Part shown: positions 1 through 10,137 of the stretch, piece by piece | Layout: each line of letters begins with the position of its first letter | Numbering within the stretch: position 1 is the stretch's first letter | From: Forficula auricularia | Taxonomy: Eukaryota; Arthropoda; Insecta; Dermaptera; Forficulidae | DNA: 64,000 nucleotides | Direction of reading: 5' to 3' | NCBI GenBank assembly: GCA_024734495.1 | Contig: JALMQS010000612.1 | Location: 821,979 to 885,978 of the forward strand | Made by a program: the position numbers and the translations under genes | Notes under the pieces: model-generated | Told to the model about the DNA's origin: nothing | Seen by the model: the letters and a program-made list of their open reading frames with translations, nothing else | Databases searched by the model: none

Positions 1-232
1 ACTAGGTAGGTTTCACATAAATAAAAGATCAGATGCTTGTTTAGCACGACTCTATATATATTCGGGATACTGTCCTTTGTAAATTCCTTAAGATGGGCTT
101 ATACCTCGAAATATATACAGAGTCGTGCTAAACAAGAATCTGATCTTTTTTATTTTTATTTTTTTTTTTAAGGGCGCATCGACTGCTAGGGCCATTACCG
201 CCATCTTTTATTTATGTGAATCCTACCTAGTA
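1..232. repeat. Palindromic (fold-back) element, hammerhead-like remnant
   Basis: The outer ends ACTAGGTAGGTTTCACAT (1-18) and its imperfect complement near 215-232 pair, and so do inner arms containing TTTAGCACGACTCT and its complement. The right arm carries AAGATGGG...CCTCGAAATATATA (about 92-117), a decayed version of the CUGANGA-stem-GAAA hammerhead core seen intact at 60703 and 62533. The left edge may continue outside the window. The hairpin is followed by the short MFH reading frame at 299, the same order as at 60.6 and 63.0 kb. Confidence 0.7.
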
Positions 233-298
233 TTTTATATCTTAAATTTTTAAAAAGTTTCTAAAAAACATTTCAAAAATTTTCTTACTTTATTTAAA

Positions 299-400
299 AT
301 GTTTCACCAAAAATCCACACCATTCTCCCTTAACAAAAAAGTTTTAAAGAACGTATTAAAGAGCAGTCAAAAAAACAACATCACCTTTCTCATTGGGTAA
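299..400 (+). pseudogene. N-terminal fragment of the MFH-type element ORF
   Basis: A 33-codon reading frame starts MFHQKSTPFSLNKK and ends at a stop. The same start (MFH, then TP, then SL) recurs at 6964 (-), 60821 (+), 62170 (-) and 63074 (+), at most of them beside a palindromic hairpin. I do not recognise a domain. By position it would be the first codons of the retroelement that owns the hairpins. It is too short to be functional here. Confidence 0.5.
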
Positions 401-436
401 AGATTATTCATCTCAAATTAAAATATAATACCTTGT

Positions 437-550
437 TTTTTTGCCGAGGGTAGCGGAATTTTTATATATTGAAGGAGACAATAAAAAGAGTGTGTCTTCA
501 GCTGGAATTATCGTCTCCAGCAGAAGGCACACTCTTTGATTGTCTCCTTC
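437..550 (-). mobile_element. Hairpin-plus-tail retro-insertion with 10-bp target duplication
   Basis: AATACCTTGT occurs directly at 427-436 and 551-560 and brackets a 114-bp insert. In - orientation the insert is a hairpin (GAAGGAGACAAT with stem AGAGTGTGTCTTC) followed by a tail ending ...CTACCCTCGGCAAAAAAA. The same layout recurs at 4625, 22428, 41731 and 48279. Confidence 0.75.
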
Positions 551-560
551 AATACCTTGT

Positions 561-1387
561 ATTCTCAAAACTAAAAGCATGACATTTACAATAAACTTTT
601 TGAGTTAGAAAATTCTGAAAGGGGGGTATGGCATTCTTACAAAATTGCAGAAAGAGTTCATTGAAAGAAAAAGGTTGAGAATCTCTGCTATATGTACAAG
701 ATAGCTCTCTAGAAATATATTATATTGGCTTCTCCTATCTTTCTAACTTGGCGATTAATTCAAATTATTATTATAAAAAGTTTCTTCTATGACTAAACAA
801 CATATTCAACACAGTAAAAATGAATCTTACTTTTTATATTTAAATCAATGAATATGAAAAATTAATTTTTTTCTTTTAGGTTTAACTGTTTATTAATTAT
901 TTCAATTCAATTTGTATTCCCATTACTAATCAACAAATAGGGAAACGAAACTTTCTATGATTATACATAATAATCTATTATTTTTTTATTTTAAAATTTA
1001 TTTGAAATATTTTACAATGAATATGATTATTATTCAATATTAATTAAAATATATAGTTAAAAATTGGTAATATACCATATTCATAAAGTAAAATTTCTTT
1101 ATTTGCCTAAGTTGCTTAATAATCTACAATATTATTTATTAATTATTACATACCAATTCTATAGGAAATCTTGTAAGAATGATTGAATAAGAAATGAATA
1201 AATTAATATAAACTACATTATTTAATCTTATCAGTCTTAATCAAATTATTAAGAAAAAAATGATAATAGGTAGGGTGGGCACTAAGCATTTATGGAAGAG
1301 CTCCTTATTCCGAAATTATGCAACTAACATTACATTCAAATTTATGAAAACCGGATAATTGAATAAAATTTTTCTAAAATTATAATT
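561..1387. other. AT-rich interval, nothing identified
   Basis: There is no reading frame, RNA gene or repeat that I can recognise. It is mostly A/T runs and short ATTT-rich stretches. Confidence 0.6.
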
Positions 1388-1400
1388 AATAATGCTTATA

Positions 1401-1943
1401 GAAGGGGTCGGTAGCGCAATCGCTTAAATCACCAACTTTTCTAATCCGATTAGGAGAACATCAACCTAGACTTCATCAGTTCGATCCCAGCAAGAAGTAA
1501 AGTGAATTTATTTGAAAATAATAAAAAACCGGCCCCTCGGCTCCAGAAATTGACAATCTCTGGTTCTACAAAACCTCGAATATGCGCAGGACAAAATTTC
1601 GTAACAAGCAACCATGAATCGTGAGAGGCAAAACAAGATTACCCCAGGTGGTAACCAATCCACCCACCCTCGAGTGGCAACCGGGCATTCAGATTCTGGG
1701 GGACCCGGACCATCACGAAATCAAGGAAGAAACAATGGAAGAATAACGCCAAAAATCCATACATATCTGGGCACCTTTAACATCAACACACCCATCCGGC
1801 CAGGAAAATTACGTAGCCTGACCATGGAACTCGATAACACGTTCCGGAAAAAGATAGAGGCGTGGAAGGTCCAACCAGAAAGAGACATCAAGCTTTGCGT
1901 GATCCCAAGGGTCCAAACGCAAAAAAAAAAAAAAAATAATAAT
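1401..1943 (+). mobile_element. tRNA-headed SINE with a LINE-endonuclease-like body
   Basis: Exact 13-bp target duplications AATAATGCTTATA at 1388-1400 and 1944-1956 delimit the insert. The head has a Pol III A-box-like TAGCGCAATCGC (about 1412) and a B-box-like AGTTCGATCCC (about 1479). The body (from about 1614) is open for more than 100 codons and includes TYLGTFNINTPIRPGKLRSL, which resembles the start of an APE-type LINE endonuclease domain (TWNVRTL...GKL). It ends in poly-A followed by (AAT)n. Seen: TSD, boxes, tail. Known: tRNA SINEs use these boxes. Inferred: a chimera of a tRNA promoter with the 5' part of a LINE. Confidence 0.8.
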
Positions 1944-2439
1944 AATAATGCTTATAATTCAATAATTTTACTTTCAATTATATTAGTGAAGTTTTGAAAT
2001 TACATCTTCAGAAATAAACTTTTTGAATTCTTCTAATTCCAGTAAAAACGTTTTGACTTTAATTTTTTAGAGACCTCTATACAAGTTAGATGCTCCGTCA
2101 CCAACCCCCCACTCCCTATCTCAGTCACTGAAACCCTTCTAGTAATTTGTAATATTCGTGAATAAATTAAATGTATGTTTTTCAAGTTGATTAAATTATA
2201 AAGCAAAATTTTAATAGCTTATTATATTTTAATGTAATAATAACAGAGCACTAACCAAAAAGTGTAAGTACCGAGTTTTGAAGATACTTTCACTTTTTCA
2301 TTCAATTTTTTAGTTAATTTGTAAAGAAATTAGAATATTATTATGTAACATAGAATTAACAATTCTTAATAGAAGGTTAGAAGCATTTACTTACTCTATT
2401 TCAGACTAGATGTCGTGAAAAATATCGAATATTCTTCTA

Positions 2440-3739
2440 TTTGGATTGGCAACTAAGTAATTGCGGATTTTTTTTATTGTTTTATTTTTTTAAAATCAAA
2501 GACAATTTTTTCATGGAACTAAATAACTTTATTCTGTAATGTATTGCCCATTTTGATCAATGACCTTTTGCCATCTTTCAGGCAGCATCATAATCCCACG
2601 TTCATAAAACTTCTGGTTTTTATTAGCAAAAACTGAATCAGGTACGATTTGACATCATCATCATTATTGAAATTTTTACCATTCAAGGAGTTTTGTAAAG
2701 ATCGAAATAAAAAGTAATCAGATGGTGCAAGGTCAGGACTATATGGTGGATGTGGCAAAACATCCCAACCAAGCTCCAATAATTTTTGCCGAGTGACCAA
2801 AGATGTGTGTGGCCTTGCATTGTCATGATGGAATACAACACCTTTTCGATTTGTCAATTCGGCCCGCTTTTCTTCAACTGCATTGTTTAATTTCGTTAGT
2901 TGTTCAATGTAGACAACAGAATTGATCGTTCGGTTGGGTGGTAAGAGTTCAAAGTAGACAATTCCTTTGTAATCCCACCAAACTGATAACAAAACCTTCT
3001 TTTGATGAATACCAGCTTTTGATGTTGTTTGAGCTGGTTCACCTGGCCTGCTCCACGATCTTTTCCGCTTGATATTGTTGTAAACAACCCATTTTTCATC
3101 GCCAGTTATCAGTCGTTTTAAAAATGGATCATTTTCATTACGCTTCTTTAGCAAATCGCAGCTGTTAATGCGTTGCGTTAAATGCGTTTCTTTCAGTTCG
3201 TGAGGAACCCATGTATCGAGTTTTTGAACATAGCCAAGTTGTTTTAAGTGATTTTCAATGCATGTATGTGATACATGAAGCTTCTCTGCAATCTCACGTG
3301 TTGTACTGTGACGATCCGAATCGATTATTGCTTTGATTAGGTCGTCATCAACTTCAACTGGACGACCAGAGCGTTTTTCATCTTTGAGTGAAAAATCACC
3401 AGAACGAAATTTGGCAAACCAATTTTGACACTGCCGTTCTTTTAAGGCTTCGTCGCCATAAACAGCACATAACTTTTTGTGAGCTTGCGATGCGTTTTTC
3501 CCTTTGCGGAAATAAAAAAGCAAAATATGACGAAAATGTTCCTTTTGATTTTCCATTTTTCAACGAACGCCAAACGAAAACTACGCAACCGATCAAAAAA
3601 CTTTTTTACTGATTGACAGCTGAATTGCCAACTATCAAATAACAAAATGTGTTTTACATTTGGACTACGCCAGCAAACCTAAAAATTCAACTGAAGCCAT
3701 CTATGAGTGAAATCCGCAATTACTTAGTTGCCAACCTTA
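2440..3739 (-). mobile_element. Mariner (Tc1/mariner, DD34D) transposon
   Basis: Terminal inverted repeats share TTGGCAACTAAGTAATTGCG, at about 2445 and, complemented, at about 3715-3734. They are flanked by TA (2438-2439; 3740-3741). The roughly 1.3-kb length and a single transposase frame on the - strand are typical of mariner. The exact outer base is uncertain by 1-2 nt because the two ends differ slightly (TTTGG versus TAAGG). Confidence 0.9.
2529..3556 (-). pseudogene. Mariner transposase, one frameshift near the C-terminus
   Basis: Transposase that would cut and paste the surrounding element. From the ATG at 3556 the frame shows an N-terminal helix-turn-helix region (HILLFYFRKGKNASQAHKKL), the linker KDEKRSGRP, and a DDD catalytic domain. 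Acidic residues lie in TGDEKWV, HHDNARPH and SPDLAPSDYF, with 34 residues between the last two aspartates (DD34D). The open frame stops at 2588, but family-like sequence (LPERWQKV then NGQYI) continues in the neighbouring frame to a stop near 2529. The break sits at the A-run 2628-2632 on the + strand, consistent with loss of one base. Most of the catalytic core is intact, so the copy is young. The one-base break could also be a sequencing error. Confidence 0.9.
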
Positions 3740-3855
3740 TATAATGCACAATAAAGAATCCAACTTGCCGCGAGGAAGGCTCGATTTAAACTAAAATATA
3801 TTTTGATAAACTGGTCGACTTATTGCATTTATCGAATTCCGGAAAATGATAATTC

Positions 3856-4146
3856 AATTATGTTGATTAATGTCCATTATAATTAGTAGTATAAAAATTC
3901 ACAGTTCATTGGACAATGTTTTTTATTGAAGCTCTTATTCAATTTTTGTACAACTTTTCGTCTCTCTCGAGAATTTTTCAAGCACTCAATTGGTTAGAGC
4001 AACATTGGTTGAGACTGTTATCTCAACCTATGTTGCTCTAACCAGTTGAGTGCTTGAGAAAGTCTCGAGAGAGACGAAACGTTGTACAAAAATTGAATAA
4101 GAACTTCAATAAAAAACATTGTCCAATGAACTGTGAATTTTTAATC
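3856..4146 (-). mobile_element. Long hairpin insertion with 9-bp target duplication
   Basis: TGATAATTC lies at 3847-3855 and 4147-4155. Between them are two arms of about 120 bp that are near-perfect complements (3894-4019 versus 4020-4142), plus a roughly 38-nt unpaired tail on the left. Both arms contain GAGTGCTTGA...CTCGAGAGAGACGAAA, a hammerhead-like arrangement in which the first core box is altered (CTTGAGA instead of CTGANGA). Confidence 0.75.
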
Positions 4147-4202
4147 TGATAATTCCAATATTTTATTTTTTGCAATAAATAAAGTGAAAATAGAAATCAC
4201 GG

Positions 4203-4318
4203 GACTCGAGGCATCCGGCTAAAACCTGACCCCGGAAGGGTAGAGACAAATTTAAAAAATAAAATATATTAGTATCGTAAATTGGCTTAAGGCTAGAAAG
4301 GCTGAAAAGCCAAAAAAA
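4203..4318 (+). mobile_element. 5'-truncated tRNA-SINE (same family as 18812)
   Basis: It matches the 3' two-thirds of the SINE at 18812-19008: GACTCGAGGCATCCGGCTAA, GAGACAAATTTAAAAA, AGTATCGTAAATTGGCTTA, GCTAGAAAGG, AAAGCCAAAAA. Duplications AAATCACGG at 4194-4202 and 4319-4327 flank it, so the truncation was present at insertion. Confidence 0.8.
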
Positions 4319-4624
4319 AAATCACGGATCATGCGGAGGGTAAGACGCGTATCAAATCATCCCTAATTATCCAGATAACACTACAGGGTGTCTAAAAAGG
4401 GTCTTAGAGGGCGGATAAAAATTTTTAACTCATTTTTGAGAAAATTTTAATATTTTTTTTACGATTAATATATATATTCTACATATACATGGGCATAATT
4501 AGGTCTCTTAAAGGCTGTTTAGAATATTTTAACTTATTTTAAAAAAATATATAAGTATTTTTGGTTTTTCGTGAATAATATATATTTAAAGGATAGTAAT
4601 TAGGTCTCTTAAATGATAAGAAAA

Positions 4625-4890
4625 ATTGAAGGAGACAATAAAGAGAGTGTGTCTTCTGCTGGAATTATAAATTTTATTTATAAAGGGACTATAGTTTAGA
4701 GAGGCTTTGCCCTCTCCATTCTATGTAAAGAATCAATTATAATAGACTGATGAAGAGGGCAAAGCCTTCGTAAACTATAGTCTCCTTATAAATAAAATTT
4801 ACAATTCCAGCAGAAGGCCACACTCTTCTGTGTTCGTCTCCTTCAATATACAAAAACTCTGTTACCCTCGGCAAAAAAGCTTTCAGAGAT
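4625..4890 (+). mobile_element. Hairpin-plus-tail insertion with hammerhead-like core
   Basis: The outer arms TTGAAGGAGACAATAAAG (4626) and GTCTCCTTCAA (about 4836-4846) enclose nested arms containing TCTTCTGCTGGAATTATAAA and AAACTATAGTCTCC. The right arm has CTGATGA, a stem AGGGCAAAGCCT, then GTAAAC in place of GAAAC, so the ribozyme core is probably broken. The tail ATACAAAAACTCTGTTACCC then TCGGCAAAAAA matches the family tail at 437, 22428, 41731 and 48279. Confidence 0.7.
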
Positions 4891-4919
4891 AGAGAGTTGA
4901 CGATTGACAGTTTATTAAT

Positions 4920-6590
4920 AAGAAATATACAAATAAATTAATTAAATTAATCTTTAAGAAATTCAAAGATATTTTTATAAAGCGAAATTTTAGAGAATAC
5001 TTATCGCAGACTACCGTTTTATAAGAACCATTGAGGTCCAGCTGATTCCTCCATCCTGAACCAAGAGAGCGAAAAGATATGGTCCATCTAGGTGTTACCC
5101 AGTATCAATCCGCGCATAGCCCGCATGATACCCCACCACGGACCACCTAGAGGGACATGGCATCTCAAGTTCTTATATATTACTCCCTCGATTCAGACGC
5201 TTTTTACAAGTCTATTCTTACATAGAGAGATGATACAAATTAATTTAGAATTCCGCGGAGTAAACTCGCGAGCAAATCCACTCAACGGAATTTTTAACAA
5301 ATTATAAGTAAATTTGTTTTTCTAGTATATTTATACAAATATAGAAAATTATCAAATTAATTAAATTAATCTTAAGAAATTCAAAGAGAAATTCAAAGAT
5401 GTTTTTATAAAGCGAAATTTTAGAGAATACTTAGCCGAGACTACCGTTTTATAAGAACCATTGAGGTCCAGCTGATTCTCCATCCTGAACCAAGAGAGCG
5501 AAAAAAGATATGGTCCATCTAGATGTTACCCGGTATCAATCCGCGTATAGCCCGCATGATACCCCACCCGGACCACCTAGAGGGACATGGCATCTCAAGT
5601 TCTTATATATTACTCCCTCGATTCAGACGCTTTTTACAAGTCTAGTCTTACATAGAGAGATGATACAAATTAATTTAGAATTCCGCAGAGTAGATTCGCG
5701 AGCAAATCTACTAAACGGAATTTTTAACATATTATAAATAAATTTGTTTTTCTAGTATATTTATGCAAATATAGAAATTATCAAATTAATTAAATTAATC
5801 TTTAAGAAATTCAAAGATATTTTTATAAAGCGAGAATTTTAGAGAATACTTAGCCAGACTACCGTTTTATAAGAACCATTGAGTCCAGCTGATTCTCCAT
5901 CCTGAACCAAAGAGAGCGAAAAAAGATATGGTCCATCTAGGTGTTACCCGGTATCAATCCGCGTTATAGCCCGCATGATACCCCGCCACGGAGCCACCTA
6001 GAGGGACATCTTGGCATATACTTATAAGATTACATACATAAATATACTAGATAATAACTAAATTTGTATATAATATACTCAGCAATTAACATAATTTATT
6101 TATAATTTGTTAAAAATTCCGTTTAGTAGATTTGCTCGCGAATCTACTCCGCGGAAATTCTAAATGAACTTGTATCATCTTCTATGTAGAGAATAGACTT
6201 GTAAAAAGCGTCTGAATCGAGGGAGCAATATATGAGCACTTGGGGTGCCATGTCCCTCCCGGTGGTCCCGTGCGGGTACATCGCGTGCCGCCAGCGGCGC
6301 GGATTGATACCGGGAATACCTAGATGGACCATATCTTTTTTCGCTCTCTTCGTTCAGGATGGAGAATCAACTGGACCTCAAGTGGTTCTTATAAAACAGG
6401 TAGTCTGATTAAGTATTCTCTCAAAATTTCGCTTTATAAAAATATCTTTGAATTTCTAGGAATTAATTTAATTAATTTGATAATTTCTATATTTGTATAA
6501 ATATATGAAAAACAAATTTATTTATAATTTGTTAAAAATTCCGTTTAGTAGATTTGCTCGCGAGATCTACTCCGCCAGAATTCTAAATTG
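4920..6590. repeat. Tandem array of a roughly 430-bp unit with an inverted terminal copy
   Basis: Three head-to-tail copies start near 4920, 5330 and 5760; the anchor word GCTGATTC lies at 5041, 5471 and 5888, giving spacings of 430 and 417. Each carries ATGGTCCATCTAGGTGTTAC, GGACCACCTAGAGGGACAT and TCCCTCGATTCAGACGC. The third is cut at about 6010. An inverted copy runs from about 6100 to 6500 and part of a second inverted copy from 6500 to 6583. Short open frames inside are not conserved between copies, so I do not read it as coding. No tRNA, rRNA or snRNA signature was seen. Confidence 0.85.
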
Positions 6591-6653
6591 GCAAATAAAT
6601 TAAATGAAACTACAAAAGGGTACATGTTTTGTTATTCTACAATTATATAATCT

Positions 6654-6964
6654 TTAAAATTTATTATACTCTTTCCATCTAGATAAAACATGAATCAGAA
6701 ATTTGTGTTTGTTTCTGGCAGAAGCTATAATATCCACATACTGGTGTAAGGTATAAACACGATCGACTTTTTTCAGATTAATTAGTTTAATAATACCGAA
6801 GTCTCTAACGCAAGGTAAAAACGAGTACCCTCTAATATAATAATATTGGTGTATGTTATCAAAAACAGACACAATCTTATCAAGGTAATGTTTTTGTTTT
6901 GGTCGGGACAATTTTTGCTAATGATTTTGTTAAGGGAGAATGGTGTAGGTTCTTGGTGAAACAT
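6654..6964 (-). pseudogene. MFH-type element ORF, frameshifted
   Basis: It starts MFHQEPTPFSLNKIISKN at 6964 and, after a frame change near 6905, continues for about 85 residues (KQKHYLDKIVSVFDNIHQYY, then HVLSRWKEYNKF) to 6654. Immediately upstream on this strand is the hairpin-end sequence TGTGAAACCTACCTAGTA (about 7007-7024), also present at 1-232 and 60.6 kb. This is the longest copy of this coding sequence in the window, and I do not recognise a domain. It could be the N-terminal part of a Penelope-like reverse transcriptase, which is inference only. Confidence 0.5.
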
Positions 6965-7039
6965 ACTAAATAAAGTAAAGAAATAAAAAAAAAATGGAAC
7001 ATAATTTATGTGAAACCTACCTAGTATTTTATATATATA

Positions 7040-7740
7040 AAAAAAAATTTTGAAAAAAAAGTTCCAAAATTTTTTTTTCAAAAAAATATTCTTTACTTTA
7101 TTTTAGTAATGAGTTTGGCATTAGCAGTATAAACTATCTCTGTAAAAATGTCACAAACAAGCAAAATAGACGCGCTATATTTTACCCATAAGAAAAATTA
7201 AATGCAAAAAGTATACAAGTCAATGACTTGGAACTTGTCTAACAGTAAACGATTTTTTAAAAAAATTATATTAATATTATTTGGGTCCATAAGATTAGTA
7301 TTTTTTGGAGAATATAATCATTTTTCTTATCTGAACAAAAAGTATTAATGAATTTATTTTTAATTTATAAGAATTTTAATACTAGTTTTATATCCCAATA
7401 GATAAAGCCCCCCGGAAGAGAGTGCGTAAGGGCTACATATCAAGTTCAAAGCATATTTTTTTCAGAACATTTATATATTTAGAAGAATAATGATTCTGTC
7501 TGTTGCGGCAGCAGGAGAATAAGGGTTTGACATTTGTCTATCAGAGATGTTAATCGTTTTTCTGGCAAAATCTTAGATGTTGAACTATTGATAGACAAGT
7601 ACATGCAATATTCAAGTGTTGTGCCTGACGGAGACATGGTTGAAGTGCGGATAAAATGTCTTTTAGTGTCAATGATTTGGAGTGGCAAGTGTCTTTAAGA
7701 GAGTCCTCTGGGGGTGGGAGACTTTGATACTGTCTAAGTT
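7040..7740. other. No identified gene
   Basis: AT-rich to about 7400, then a more balanced stretch (7405-7740) that may be decayed upstream sequence of the LINE that follows. I see no intact frame and no motif. Confidence 0.4.
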
Positions 7741-9265
7741 AATTTTGAAATTTCAGGATAGAGTGATGTAGTTGGACACTCGATGTTATTGGTAAATCGG
7801 AGGAGATAGTACTGTTTGCGGATGATACATCAATAATTTTTAAAGTTAACAGAAATCAAAATAGCTTTGACGAAGTGAACACTACTCTCTCATTGATTAT
7901 GGATTGGTTCACGGTTAACAATTTTCTCCTTAACACAGGAAAGACCAAATGCATTAGATTCTTATTGTCGAACGCGGAACGGGTCGATGCTGATCTGACT
8001 TTGGGTGGGGAATCCCTTGATTATGTGGATTATACGGAATTTTTGGGCATGACTTTGGACTCCAGGTTACAATGGTGTCCTCATATTGGGGCTCTGGCAG
8101 GTAAGCTTGCTTCTGCGGCTTACGCTGTCAAAAAAATTAGACAACTGACGAATGTCGATACGGCTCGCTTAGTATACCATAGCTACTTCCACAGTGTGAT
8201 GTCTTCATCATCATCGAGTATACAGTCCTATGACTGGTTTGATGCAACAATCCGTCTCCACTCGACTCTGTCCACCACCAGCTGTTTAACCTCTCTAAAT
8301 GTCTGGCATCCCATATCCCCAATTATTTGGTTGAAATATTCTAATCTGGGTCTTCCCCTTCCCCTTTTCTTTCCCACCTCCCCCTCCAAGATATCCCTAA
8401 GCAGTCCCCCATGTCTCAGTGTGTGCGCCATCATCTGACCTCTTGTCTTCTTCAGACTCTTCCACAAGGTTCTTCTTTCTCCGATTCTTCCAAGAACTTC
8501 TTCATTTGTAATTTTATCCAATCATTTGATATTCATCATTCTTCTGTAGCACCACATTTCGAAAGCCTCCAATCTCTTTCTCTCCGCTTTTCTAATTGTC
8601 CAGGTTTCACACCCGTACATGGCTATGCTCCATACATATGTCTTCAATAGCAACTTCCTGTTTTCTAAGCTGATTGAGGAGGAGCATAGTAGTTTTTGTT
8701 TTGAATTATACCCCATTTTTGCTTGGGCAATTCTTGATTTAATTTCGTTTTCGCTCCTCCCATCCCATGTTATTTTACTTCCTAGGTAGCGGAATTTCTT
8801 AACTCCTTCTAGGTGATATCTTATGGTATTTTAATTTGGGGACAGGGAACTGATATCGACACGATATTTATTATTCAAAAGAGAGCTATTAGAGCTATAT
8901 ATAATTTGGGTCCACAAATGTCCCTTAGGGAAAAATTTAGGGAGATAAATATTCTGACGGTGGCATCCCAATACATTTACGAATGCTTAGTATATGTGCA
9001 GAAGAATATTACTGAGTTCCAAAAGAATAGTGACAGGCATGAATTCAATACTAGATTTAAGAATAAACTCGCCATCCCGAAGTTTCGTTTACAAAAGGTA
9101 AACGCTTCATTCATGGGTCAAGGTGTGCGGTTTTACAACAAAATTCCGGAGGAAATTGCTAGTCTAGCTCTAAATAAATTTAAATCCTCCATTAAGCGCA
9201 CACTACTAAAAAAGGCATACTATCGGATTGGCGAGTTTTTAGAAGATGATCATGCCTGGACTTGA
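7740..9265 (+). pseudogene. LINE reverse transcriptase 3' part, interrupted by another LINE
   Basis: Reverse transcriptase remnant of a non-LTR retrotransposon. The catalytic motif appears as EEIVLFADDTS (about 7805), followed by the fingers/thumb region NNFLLNTGKTKC and LGMTLDSRLQW. The frame reaches HSYFHSVMS (8204), is interrupted by a 608-bp insert, and resumes in register with SYGILIWGQ at 8818 through IQKRAIRAIYNL to a stop at 9265. A tail rich in (TTTG)/(TTTA) and TCACTATCACTAACACTAAC follows. The 5' part, including the endonuclease, is missing. Confidence 0.85.
8205..8812 (-). mobile_element. 5'-truncated LINE inserted into another LINE
   Basis: Target duplication GTGATGTCT (8196-8204) / GTGATATCT (8813-8821). 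On the - strand it encodes the C-terminal part of a second LINE family: KSRIAQAKMGYNSKQKLLCS, YVWSIAMYGCETWTIRKAER, LEAFEMWCYRRMMNIKW, then GRGRPR. It ends in a (GAT)n-type microsatellite tail at 8205-8216. The related but more decayed copy is at 28260-29150. The frame has a shift near 8520. Confidence 0.88.
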
Positions 9266-9289
9266 TTTCTGACATATATTCGGCAGAAT

Positions 9290-9400
9290 TACTTTGTATA
9301 TTTGTTTTATTTGTTTGTTTGTTTTATTTATTTGTTTGTTTTGTTTATTTATTTATTTTATTCTGTTTATTTGTTTATTTATTGTTTTATTTTTTAACTC
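9290..9400 (+). repeat. TTTG/TTTA low-complexity tail
   Basis: Runs of TTTG and TTTA units in the 3' untranslated part of the preceding LINE. Confidence 0.7.
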
Positions 9401-9970
9401 ATGACTTTCATCAAGCGCTCCTCGTGGGGCCTATGATGAAAAAAAATCACTATCACTAACACTAACACAATGTTCTGAATAAAACCTTTTATAATAAATT
9501 ACAGTGGAAATCGTTTAACGCGAAAACGCTTAACATGAAAAATCGGTTAACACGAAATAATAATGAGGTCCCGACAAAATACTAGGTATTTTCATACATT
9601 TTTTCCTTTTAACACGAAACAAAAATCGCATAAAACGAAAAGATTTCGTTCGCTTCTCGGTATGAACAAAATTTGTTATTTTCCAAAAAATCAATAAATT
9701 TGTATTTGTTTATATAAAAAAATAAACTACAACGGATCGTTGCTAAACTTTATCCAAAGTCATTTGAAATATCAATATTTTTATTCCTTTATTATTAATC
9801 ATATATCACTGCCTATTTGCCGTCCATGTTTAAAATAAAATAATAAAGAATTTAAAAAAACATACTATCTTACTCTTGAGTAAAGTACTTTAAAATATAA
9901 ATATAATTAAGTAATGGAGAGGGATTCAGCCAGTGGGTAGCCTCTGCTGAATAAAAAACTCCCAATTATG

Positions 9971-10015
9971 GAAAACGTTTCGGCTTTAATTAAATAATGA
10001 CATCATCAGTTCCTA
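9971..10015 (-). ncRNA. Hammerhead-ribozyme-like motif (left arm)
   Basis: Read on the - strand: CTGATGA (10009-10003), a stem/loop ending AAAGCC, then GAAACG (from 9981) and TTTTCC. The core boxes are canonical, but stem II is weakened relative to the right-arm copy (TGTC opposite GCC). Confidence 0.6.
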
Positions 10016-10091
10016 AGAGCTGAAAAAAGCGATAGAGCACACATGTAATATTTTTTTTACATGTGTGCTCTATCGCTTTTTTCAGCTTTTA

Positions 10092-10137
10092 GAGAACTGA
10101 TGATGGCATTATTTAATTAAAGCCGAAACGTTTTCCA
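10092..10137 (+). ncRNA. Hammerhead-ribozyme-like motif (right arm)
   Basis: CTGATGA at 10097-10103, stem II GGC/GCC around an A/T loop, GAAA at 10125-10128, then CGTT and TTCC. GAA-ACGU-U gives the minimal stem III and cleavage triplet. GAA before the core can pair with the following TTC as a short stem I. Confidence 0.7.

Noticed and set aside
3388..3645. Small frames overlapping the mariner transposase start
   Set aside because: Shadows of the transposase gene in other frames.
5092..5737. Similar 71- and 75-codon frames in the tandem array (RGTWHLKFLYITPSIQTLF)
   Set aside because: They arise from repeated sequence, are shifted relative to each other at the 5' side, lack a conserved frame in the third and inverted copies, and resemble no protein.
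9262..9459. Cys/Phe/Leu-rich 65-codon frame
   Set aside because: Translation of the TTTG/TTTA repeat tail of the LINE.
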